Source: Thermoplasmata archaeon (GTDB taxonomy: Archaea > Thermoplasmatota > Thermoplasmata > Thermoplasmatales > Aciduliprofundaceae). From it: a stretch of 6,694 nt of DNA. Both the position numbers and the translations under genes were made by a program. This document shows positions 1 to 4,800 of this stretch, in pieces. Position 1 is the first letter of the stretch, and each line of letters begins with the position of its first letter. Below the pieces are notes generated by a model that was given only the letters and a program-made list of their open reading frames with translations, was not told the DNA's origin and did no database searches. Location: the NCBI GenBank assembly GCA_021163705.1, contig JAGGTO010000048.1, forward strand, positions 1 to 6,694, in the 5' to 3' direction.

Positions 1-926
1 AGATAGCCTATCAGTTAAAAAATGGTGATATAGAATATGTCGAAATGAAGGAATTAAAAGAGAAGATGACCATCCCAGTAAAAATAGGAAATGTTGAAAT
101 TCAGCCAATTGAATGGCTCCTAAAACCCAAAGAGATAAAATTACAGCCGGAAGAGTTCAAATTGGAAGACACAACAGTTTGGAGTTTTCCACAACGGGGT
201 AAATGGGCAACTCACACACCCGATTATAGAGGTAACTGGTCTCCACAGGTTGTGAGAAACCTCATTTTGAGATACAGCAAGAAGGGAGATACAGTTCTCG
301 ATCCCATGGTTGGTGGTGGGACTACTCAGGTAGAGTGTCTTCTTACAGGAAGAAATTCGATAGGTATTGATATAAATAGAAATGCAGCTCTTGTAACTAA
401 AAATAGACTGGATTTTCTAATCAGAAATTTTAGGGACAAATTACCTAAAACTGAGCACAGAGTATTTGTGGGCGATGCAAGGAATATGAACCTTATTGAA
501 GATGGTTCTATTGATTTTATTGCTACACATCCACCCTATGCAAACATAATCCAGTATGATGAGCTTGTAGATGGTGATCTTTCTGCAATACCTGATTTTG
601 AGATATATGTAAAAGAGATGGGTAAAGTGGCCAAGGAAATGTACAGGGTTTTAAAAAATGATGGATATGCTGCTGTATTGCTTGGAGATACTCATAGAAA
701 TAGCTACTATGTACCCATAGCCTATAGAGTTATGTTGGAGTTTCTAAGGGTGGGGTTTGTGTTGAAAGAGGATATAATAAAAATTCAATGGAACTGTAAA
801 AGCGATGCACGATGGAAAAATAGAAACAAGAATTTCTTACTCGTAATGCATGAGCATTTATTTGTGTTTCACAAAACAAAGAGGAAATTAAAGAATAGCT
901 CTATATCCTTTTTTAAATTAGAGTGA
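1..926 (+). CDS. DNA methyltransferase of the N4-cytosine/N6-adenine type, 5' end beyond the window
   Basis: SAM-dependent methyltransferase expected to modify an exocyclic amino group of adenine or cytosine in DNA. Counting from the ATG at 45: a motif X-like stretch (RGNWSPQVVRNLILRY, residues 62-77), the SAM-binding motif I (DPMVGGGTT, 86-94), an acidic end of strand 2 (GIDIN, 107-111), GDAR (143-146, motif III-like) and the catalytic motif IV as HPPY (162-165). Motif I precedes motif IV, as in gamma- or alpha-ordered enzymes. The roughly 125 residues after HPPY may contain the target-recognition part. The frame is open leftward from the ATG at 45 to base 3 with no stop and plausible protein (IAYQLKNGDIEYVE), and no Shine-Dalgarno precedes that ATG, so the real start probably lies outside the window. 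Histidine in place of the usual D, N or S in motif IV is slightly unusual. The 3' end overlaps the opposite methyltransferase by 14 bases. Target sequence cannot be read from this; an RNA substrate is less likely. Confidence 0.85.
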   Translation, partial: IAYQLKNGDIEYVEMKELKEKMTIPVKIGNVEIQPIEWLLKPKEIKLQPEEFKLEDTTVWSFPQRGKWATHTPDYRGNWSPQVVRNLILRYSKKGDTVLDPMVGGGTTQVECLLTGRNSIGIDINRNAALVTKNRLDFLIRNFRDKLPKTEHRVFVGDARNMNLIEDGSIDFIATHPPYANIIQYDELVDGDLSAIPDFEIYVKEMGKVAKEMYRVLKNDGYAAVLLGDTHRNSYYVPIAYRVMLEFLRVGFVLKEDIIKIQWNCKSDARWKNRNKNFLLVMHEHLFVFHKTKRKLKNSSISFFKLE

Positions 927-1827
927 GCTGTTTCCTATGTTTTGTGGGAGGATAGTTTGTTATAGCATATTCGTTAATAGCCCCCCTACCTTCAGCCTTA
1001 GAATTGATGAATCTTGGAGCTTGAACCACTGTAAGAACTGCACCTTCTATGTCTCTGTATAATTTTTCAATATCCGGATGGTATGCATTGCTCAGAAGAA
1101 CCTTAACTCCTTTCTCTGTAAGCTCTTTAAACACTCTTGCCAATCTTTTTTGGTCTTCATAAGAGAAGTCTAACTTGTGATAGCTGGTAAAGCTTGCAGT
1201 GGGTGAGAGAGGCATATAGGGGGGGTCAAAATATACAAAATCATTCTCCTGAGTATTTTTTAAGCACTCTTCAAAATCGCAAATTTTGAGGATTGTGGAG
1301 TGGAGAGCCTTGCTAACTGCTAGGAGATTGTCTCTATCATATATGCTGGGATTTTTATATTTCCCAAATGGTACATTAAATTCACCTTTTCTATTTTCTC
1401 TATAAAGCCCATTATAACAGGTTTTATTGAGATAGATCAATAGAGCTGCTTTGCGTATTCTCTCCCCCGGAGTAGGATTCTTGATTTTTTTTAGGGTATT
1501 ATACTCATCTCTAAATCGGTAGTAATCATCTTTGGAGTATTTATTTTTCAACTTTTTGAGCTCATTAAGAAGTTCGTCTACATTTTCCCTTATAATCTCA
1601 TACACATTTATAAGCTCAGAATTAATATCAGAGAGGAAAGCTTTATTTTTTATTTTCTTTCTTCTCCATAAATAAAAATACATTGCTCCTCCACCAAGAA
1701 AAGGCTCAAAGTAATTATTAAATTCGTCCGGAATTAACCCTAACTTCTCATATTCTATTACTAAATTACCCTTACCGCCAGCCCATTTTAGAAATGGTTT
1801 AGGAAGTGAATTTTTGGCCATACTCAT
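913..1827 (-). CDS. dam: Adenine-N6 DNA methyltransferase, Dam/DpnIIA (D12 class), probably GATC-specific
   Basis: Transfers a methyl group from SAM to N6 of adenine; close DpnIIA/MboI/Dam-type enzymes act on GATC. From the ATG at 1827 the protein has 304 residues, close to the usual 270-300. Visible landmarks: motif X FLKWAGGKG (12-20), motif I FEPFLGGGA (40-48), SDINSELINVYE (motif II region), CYNGLYRENRKGEFNVPFG, the catalytic DPPY (201-204), then the family signature TSYHKLDFSYEDQ. These align well, from memory, with M.DpnIIA. The frame stays open upstream to 1965, but that extension reads through the promoter and an inserted-element relic, so I reject it. ATGs at 1827 and 1821 are both possible. 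A TATA-like box at 1848-1855 would put the transcript start near 1825, so translation may be leaderless. No endonuclease is adjacent in the window: it could be a solitary regulatory/protective enzyme or part of a restriction system to the left. GATC specificity is inference. Confidence 0.93.
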   Translation of the reverse strand: MSMAKNSLPKPFLKWAGGKGNLVIEYEKLGLIPDEFNNYFEPFLGGGAMYFYLWRRKKIKNKAFLSDINSELINVYEIIRENVDELLNELKKLKNKYSKDDYYRFRDEYNTLKKIKNPTPGERIRKAALLIYLNKTCYNGLYRENRKGEFNVPFGKYKNPSIYDRDNLLAVSKALHSTILKICDFEECLKNTQENDFVYFDPPYMPLSPTASFTSYHKLDFSYEDQKRLARVFKELTEKGVKVLLSNAYHPDIEKLYRDIEGAVLTVVQAPRFINSKAEGRGAINEYAITNYPPTKHRKQLTLI

Positions 1828-1847
1828 ATACCCTATATTGCAATATG

Positions 1848-1855
1848 TTTTATAA
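1848..1855 (-). promoter_or_regulatory. TATA-like box of the Dam-type methyltransferase
   Basis: On the minus strand the bases read TTATAAAA, about 21 bases before the ATG at 1827. Archaeal TATA boxes are centred about 26-27 bases upstream of transcription start, so the RNA would begin near 1825, at or between the two candidate ATGs. This supports a leaderless or near-leaderless transcript. A weak AGGG at 1831-1834 is the only ribosome-binding-like signal. Inferred from position and sequence only. Confidence 0.5.
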
Positions 1856-1876
1856 TTTGTTGTTATTGGTTTATTC

Positions 1877-1891
1877 TGCTTTGTCGCATAA
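1877..1891 (+). repeat. Left terminal inverted repeat of the IS relic
   Basis: TGCTTTGTCGCATAA, matching the reverse complement of 2134-2148 at 14 of 15 positions. Similarity stops abruptly on both the outer and inner sides, as expected for an element end. It lies 22 bases upstream of the TATA-like box serving the Dam-type gene. Confidence 0.65.
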
Positions 1892-1942
1892 TTATGTGAA
1901 AAGAGGTGCAAACATGAAATAAGGGCTAAAGATAACCTGCAC

Positions 1943-2046
1943 ATGTTAAACTGGGCGGAGTACAATGATAAACTGGTAAAGCGTGGAGGACACTGATAGA
2001 GCTTGATTTTCTGAATAATATGTGCGAGGAGATGAAAATGGTGAGC
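1943..2046 (+). pseudogene. Frameshifted transposase N-terminal fragment
   Basis: From the ATG at 1943 the frame reads MLNWAEYNDKLVKRGGH and then hits TGA and TAG. Shifting one frame near 1985-1995, the sequence continues TLIELDFLNNMCEEMKMVS. Joined, the pattern N-W-x-x-Y-N-x-x-L-V-K-R-G ... L-D-F-L-x-N resembles the opening of archaeal IS4/IS5-superfamily transposases, as I recall them. Frame 2 upstream of the ATG is open back to 1892 and reads EIRAKDNLH, so the original start may have been a little earlier. Nothing of the DDE catalytic core is present; similarity appears to end near 2046. The combination of a frameshift, a lost C-terminus and flanking inverted repeats makes this a dead gene. 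The transposase identification rests on about 35 residues and is therefore moderate. Confidence 0.5.
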
Positions 2047-2133
2047 GTATGTTTGTGTTTCTGGGTCCCTGTAAGTCTCCTCTCTCTCAACTCGTTATCT
2101 CTATCCCTGCCATTTCCTTTTTCTCTCTCGATT

Positions 2134-2148
2134 TTATGCGACAGAGCA
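2134..2148 (-). repeat. Right terminal inverted repeat of the IS relic
   Basis: On the minus strand this reads TGCTCTGTCGCATAA, identical to 1877-1891 except for C in place of T at the fifth base. The resolvase ribosome binding site begins about 45 bases further right, so the element stops short of that gene. Confidence 0.65.
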
Positions 2149-2194
2149 AGCACGATAGAAAGCTTTTTCTAATTTGCCACAATGATAAATTGAA

Positions 2195-2200
2195 GGTGAT
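2195..2200 (+). promoter_or_regulatory. Shine-Dalgarno site fixing the TTG start of the resolvase
   Basis: GAAGGTGAT at 2192-2200 matches the archaeal consensus GGAGGTGAT at 8 of 9 positions. Its GGTGAT core ends five bases before the TTG at 2206, which is good spacing. No in-frame ATG or GTG lies nearby, so this site decides the unusual TTG start. Confidence 0.75.
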
Positions 2201-2205
2201 GTGAT

Positions 2206-2751
2206 TTGGGCAAGAAAGGATCCATATATGAAAGGGAGCTCAAGGGTATTCTTAGCGGGGATCTCGGCACTATTGAGAAATTTTCAAGATCTCTTAACGA
2301 AAAGGAGTATTACTGGTACAGAAGTCTCATATCAAAACCATTTATGGTTGTGAGAGCTGCAGGCTCCCTGGGTGTTGACCTGATAGCCATTCGCGAAGAT
2401 TTCTCATTTCCCATAGAGGTCAAATCATCATCTACGCCACGGATCAATTTCACCCATGGCAGTTCAAGGGCCCAAGAGCAGGCAAAGCATCTTATGGAAG
2501 AATGCAAAAGAACGGGTGTGGTGGCACTGTATGCCTTTCGACTGAAGAACTACAGGGGAGATCCCTGGAGGATTTTTGCCCTTCCCCTGGAGGGGATAAG
2601 AGGGAGAATGAGATATGTGTATAATGTACTTCCCAAAATTCCCTACACTCCACAGGGAAATTTTGTGCTTTTATGGGAAAAGGGGATGCCTCTGAGTAAG
2701 TTCATCTCTTACCTAAATCTGGAAAGCGATGAAGATGATATAGAGGATTAG
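2206..2751 (+). CDS. hjc: Holliday junction resolvase Hjc (archaeal type)
   Basis: Endonuclease of the archaeal Hjc family (PD-(D/E)XK fold) that cuts four-way DNA junctions during recombination and fork repair, acting as a dimer. The 181-residue product begins at TTG. Landmarks: GSIYEREL (5-12, catalytic Glu9 and conserved Arg10), VVRAAGSLGVDLIAI (48-62, with Ser54 and Asp58), and IEVKSS (70-75, Glu71-x-Lys73), then QAKHLMEECKRTG and a final strand WRIFALPLE. These match the E...D...ExK active site of known Hjc proteins. Most Hjc proteins are about 120-140 residues; this one carries roughly 30 extra residues between EREL and VVRAAG (16-46, with aromatic EYYWYR) and a C-terminal tail ending in acidic DEDDIED. 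The 3' end overlaps the opposing exchanger gene by 39 bases. No clear TATA box is seen upstream, where the IS relic lies. Confidence 0.9.
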   Translation: MGKKGSIYERELKGILSGDLGTIEKFSRSLNEKEYYWYRSLISKPFMVVRAAGSLGVDLIAIREDFSFPIEVKSSSTPRINFTHGSSRAQEQAKHLMEECKRTGVVALYAFRLKNYRGDPWRIFALPLEGIRGRMRYVYNVLPKIPYTPQGNFVLLWEKGMPLSKFISYLNLESDEDDIED

Positions 2752-3708
2752 AAAAGCTAGACCTTCCATCTTGCCTATCTTCTTTTTAAGACAGAAGAGA
2801 AATGCAAGAAATGTGAAAATGAACAAAAATATCAGATTTTTCCAAGCATCGTGATAAGGTACGGATATGGGTGTTACCAGGGCAGAAGCACCAAGAACTA
2901 TGAGAGTATTGAATATATTGCTTCCTATAACATTACCAACAGCAATGCCATACTTCTTTTTCAAGGCAGCGGCCACGCTTGTGGCAAGCTCAGGGAGGGA
3001 TGTGCCAACGGCAACGGCTGTAATCGCTATTACAATCTCTCCAATGCCAAGTGCCCTTGCTATATTCACTGCTGAGTATACAATTATTCTTCCTCCCCAG
3101 GATACGCCTGCACCTCCGAATATTGTGAGGAGCCATGAAAAGAGCCAGGAATGCTCTATTTCCACAGATTCCACAGCTTCTTTTCTTCCATGAATTTCAA
3201 GGAGGTAGAGGACATATATTATTATGAAGATTAATCCGCCCCACCAGTATATGGAGGGAAATATGAAGGAGAGGAGAATGAGAAGAAGAGTTATCAGGAG
3301 TAATACAGAAGCATCCTTTCTCACATATTTTGATAGGGATAGGGGCATTAGCAATGTGCTCATGCCCAAAACCAGACCTATATTGGCAATATTGCTACCA
3401 ACCACATTTCCCCAGGCCGTAATGGGATGATTTGCAAAACTTGCGTTGACAGATACCGCAAGCTCGGGAAGAGAGGTAGCAAGAGCTACAAGTGTAAGAC
3501 CTATTGTATGCTCGCTAATTCCTTTATGAGCAGCTATGCTTGCAGCTCCCTCCACAAAATAATCGCTTCCCTTTACCACAAGATAAATGCCAATTATGAA
3601 ATTCAGGGTGAGAAGAGGAAGAGAACTAAGATTTTTCATCATGAGGATATAAAGTGGCAGGGATAGGGCGAATATTCCCATGTAAATTATGGCCATTTTT
3701 CTATCCAC
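2713..3708 (-). CDS. Sodium/calcium exchanger-type cation antiporter (CaCA family, NCX_Mj/YrbG-like)
   Basis: Integral membrane antiporter, expected to exchange Ca2+ for Na+ or H+ across the cytoplasmic membrane. The 331 residues hold the two inverted alpha repeats: alpha-1 TLVALATSLPELAVSV (72-87) with GNVVGSNIANIG (100-111), and alpha-2 TAVAVGTSLPELATSV (230-245) with GNVIGSNIFNT (258-268). The ion-site glutamates of NCX_Mj (Glu54, Glu213) correspond to Glu82 and Glu240. The partner Asn81 corresponds to Asn109, but Asp240 is replaced by Asn267, as in E. coli YrbG. Transported ion and coupling are therefore uncertain. A hydrophobic segment at residues 6-24 precedes the helix equivalent to NCX_Mj TM1 (about 32-52), suggesting eleven rather than ten membrane helices. 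The GTG at 3708 is the longest start; ATG at 3696 is equally possible. Head-to-head with the Roadblock gene, tail overlapping the resolvase gene. Confidence 0.9.
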   Translation of the reverse strand: MDRKMAIIYMGIFALSLPLYILMMKNLSSLPLLTLNFIIGIYLVVKGSDYFVEGAASIAAHKGISEHTIGLTLVALATSLPELAVSVNASFANHPITAWGNVVGSNIANIGLVLGMSTLLMPLSLSKYVRKDASVLLLITLLLILLSFIFPSIYWWGGLIFIIIYVLYLLEIHGRKEAVESVEIEHSWLFSWLLTIFGGAGVSWGGRIIVYSAVNIARALGIGEIVIAITAVAVGTSLPELATSVAAALKKKYGIAVGNVIGSNIFNTLIVLGASALVTPISVPYHDAWKNLIFLFIFTFLAFLFCLKKKIGKMEGLAFLILYIIFIAFQI

Positions 3709-3729
3709 AGACAGGTAATTTCAAGGATG

Positions 3730-3755
3730 TATATTAAAAATTTGATATTTTATAT
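3730..3755 (-). promoter_or_regulatory. Candidate TATA boxes of the cation exchanger gene
   Basis: Two A/T-rich boxes occur on the minus strand upstream of the exchanger: ATATAAAAT at 3747-3755 and TTTTTAATATA at about 3730-3740. The first would start RNA near 3724, giving a short leader to either start codon. The second would start near 3707, giving a leaderless GTG transcript. Sequence alone cannot choose between them, and no Shine-Dalgarno site is seen before either start. Confidence 0.35.
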
Positions 3756-3787
3756 GTGATGCATATCTTTTCAATCTTCGGAGAAAA

Positions 3788-3795
3788 TTATAAAT
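3788..3795 (+). promoter_or_regulatory. TATA-like box of the Roadblock/LC7 gene
   Basis: TTATAAAT within AAAATTATAAATATG, centred about 29 bases before the ATG at 3821. The predicted transcript start is near 3818, which implies leaderless translation from that ATG and argues against the GTG at 3812, which would lie upstream of the RNA start. Confidence 0.55.
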
Positions 3796-3820
3796 ATGCA
3801 TAATCTCATAAGTGAGAAGG

Positions 3821-4153
3821 ATGGACACTGCACTGAAAAATTTATTGGATGACATTAAAAAAATAAGCGGTGTGAAAAAGGTAAGTGTGGTAAGCAGAAC
3901 TGGCATGATCGTAGGAGGAGACACATTTGAAAATCAGGATACATTCGCAGCAATGACAGCAATAATCCTTGGCGCTGCTGAAACTGCATCCTCGTCCATA
4001 GGGAATGTGAAAAAGGTAGTGATTACAATAGAGCCCAATAACATTCTCCTTCTTTTACCAGCAGGTAGAAGAGGAATACTTGCAATTCTTGCTGAGGAAG
4101 ATATATCCGAAAAAATTAGAAATCTTATAAATAAATTTAAAGAGATAATTTAA
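3821..4153 (+). CDS. Roadblock/LC7 domain protein
   Basis: Small single-domain protein of the Roadblock/LC7 (MglB-like) family, 110 residues from the ATG at 3821. Members form dimers and often regulate Ras-like small GTPases. What shows it: an N-terminal helix (LKNLLDDIKKISG), strand pairs VKKVSVVSRTGMIVGGD and VKKVVITIEPNNILLLLPA, a central helix with small residues (FAAMTAIILGAAETASSSIG), and a closing amphipathic helix EKIRNLINKFKEII. There is no signal peptide or membrane segment, so it is cytoplasmic. No GTPase gene is present in the window, so its partner is unknown. A GTG at 3812 would add three residues, but the TATA box position favours 3821. The stop overlaps that of the opposing PHP gene by 4 bases. 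The family call is from fold pattern; the cellular role is not inferable here. Confidence 0.82.
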   Translation: MDTALKNLLDDIKKISGVKKVSVVSRTGMIVGGDTFENQDTFAAMTAIILGAAETASSSIGNVKKVVITIEPNNILLLLPAGRRGILAILAEEDISEKIRNLINKFKEII

Positions 4154-4800
4154 ATTCTTTTGAATCCTCTCATCACCCACCCGCTTACTGCTTTTTTTAC
4201 ATATCTTAGAGTGGCCAATTTACCACGAGAAGTCCCAAATACCGAAACTTTCTTTTTCATTATCATATCCAGAATTTCTTCTTCATTCTCACTCTCCACA
4301 ATTAAGCCAGCCCTTCCTATTTCATCGGGAAAATGGGCATCGCTTCCGGCTGTGAACGGCTTGTTGAGCTCTTCACATAATTTTTTTGCTCTTTTATTCG
4401 AGCTCTGCTTGCATCTACCGTTGAATACCTCTATGGCATCGAATTGGAATTTTTTTACATTTCCTTCTCCCAATCCTGACCAGTAGCGATAGGGATGTGC
4501 TGCCACCGCAATTCCTCCACACTCTCTTATTCTCTCAATGGTCTCCGGAATTCCCAGATCTCGAGGAATTTTGCAATCAACTCCATAGGCAAGAATGTGG
4601 CCTTCAGATGAGGAGACCTCTATTCCCCTTATAACGGGCAGGATCTTCATCTCTCTGGCCTTCAAAGCACCCTTTATCTCGTTGTGATCCGTGATGGCTA
4701 TGGCTCCCAGACCTATTTTCTTTGCAAGCTTAAGTATCTCTTTTATCTCCATGGTTCCATCGGAGGAGTAAATGGAGTGAATGTGCATATCCACCCTCAT
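4150..4800 (-). CDS. PHP-domain metal-dependent phosphoesterase
   Basis: Predicted metal-dependent phosphoesterase of the PHP superfamily (the fold of histidinol phosphatase and of YciV-type nucleases/phosphatases), 216 residues, cytosolic. The metal ligands are all visible: DMHIHS (His6, His8), SSDG (Asp14), ITDHN (His39), GIEVSSSEGHIL (Glu61, His68), AAHPYR (His102) and GSDAH (Asp154, His156). Length fits a stand-alone PHP domain with no polymerase or helicase partner domain. Substrate is unknown: nucleotides, short oligonucleotides or a phosphosugar are all possible for this superfamily. The gene begins at an ATG overlapping the synthetase stop (ATGA) and has a strong GGAGG site inside the upstream gene, so it is co-transcribed and translationally coupled with the methionyl-tRNA synthetase. 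Its end overlaps the converging Roadblock gene by 4 bases. Coupling to a tRNA synthetase does not by itself prove a role in tRNA metabolism. Confidence 0.9.
   Translation of the reverse strand: MRVDMHIHSIYSSDGTMEIKEILKLAKKIGLGAIAITDHNEIKGALKAREMKILPVIRGIEVSSSEGHILAYGVDCKIPRDLGIPETIERIRECGGIAVAAHPYRYWSGLGEGNVKKFQFDAIEVFNGRCKQSSNKRAKKLCEELNKPFTAGSDAHFPDEIGRAGLIVESENEEEILDMIMKKKVSVFGTSRGKLATLRYVKKAVSGWVMRGFKRI

Larger units (their letters stand above)
1877..2148 (+). mobile_element. Internally deleted insertion-sequence relic (MITE-like), about 272 bp
   Basis: This stretch accounts for most of the 378-base gap between the Dam-type methyltransferase and the resolvase. It is bounded by a 15-base inverted repeat (TGCTTTGTCGCATAA at the left; the right copy differs by one base). 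About 50 bases inside the left repeat begins a broken reading frame resembling the N-terminus of archaeal IS4/IS5-superfamily DDE transposases. The catalytic body is absent: after about 2046 the sequence is a pyrimidine-rich stretch up to the right repeat. A full-length element of this type would be roughly 1 kb, so this would be a deletion derivative that cannot move by itself. No target-site duplication is recognisable next to the repeats, so either the ends are not exactly as drawn or the insertion is old. The repeats are seen directly; the family assignment is inference from a short protein match by memory. Confidence 0.6.

Noticed and set aside
1828..1965. N-terminal extension of the Dam-type protein to the ATG at 1965
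   Set aside because: It reads back through the TATA-like box and the left inverted repeat, has no similarity to the family, and the family's conserved start (FLKWAGGKG) lies just after the ATGs at 1827/1821.
1926..2153. 75-residue minus-strand frame across the gap
   Set aside because: Low-complexity composition from the purine-rich strand, no ribosome binding site or recognisable domain, and it lies over the transposase relic.
2022..2204. 60-residue plus-strand frame before the resolvase
   Set aside because: It includes the tail of the broken transposase frame followed by the pyrimidine-rich tract and right inverted repeat; no evidence of a real product.
1828..2205. tRNA, other structured RNA or CRISPR array in the largest gap
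   Set aside because: No cloverleaf with a T-loop GTTC motif, no direct repeats with regular spacing; the gap is explained by the IS relic.
2867..3193. 108-residue plus-strand frame antisense to the exchanger
   Set aside because: Its sequence is what the reverse strand of a hydrophobic, alpha-repeat membrane gene produces; no start signal or domain of its own.
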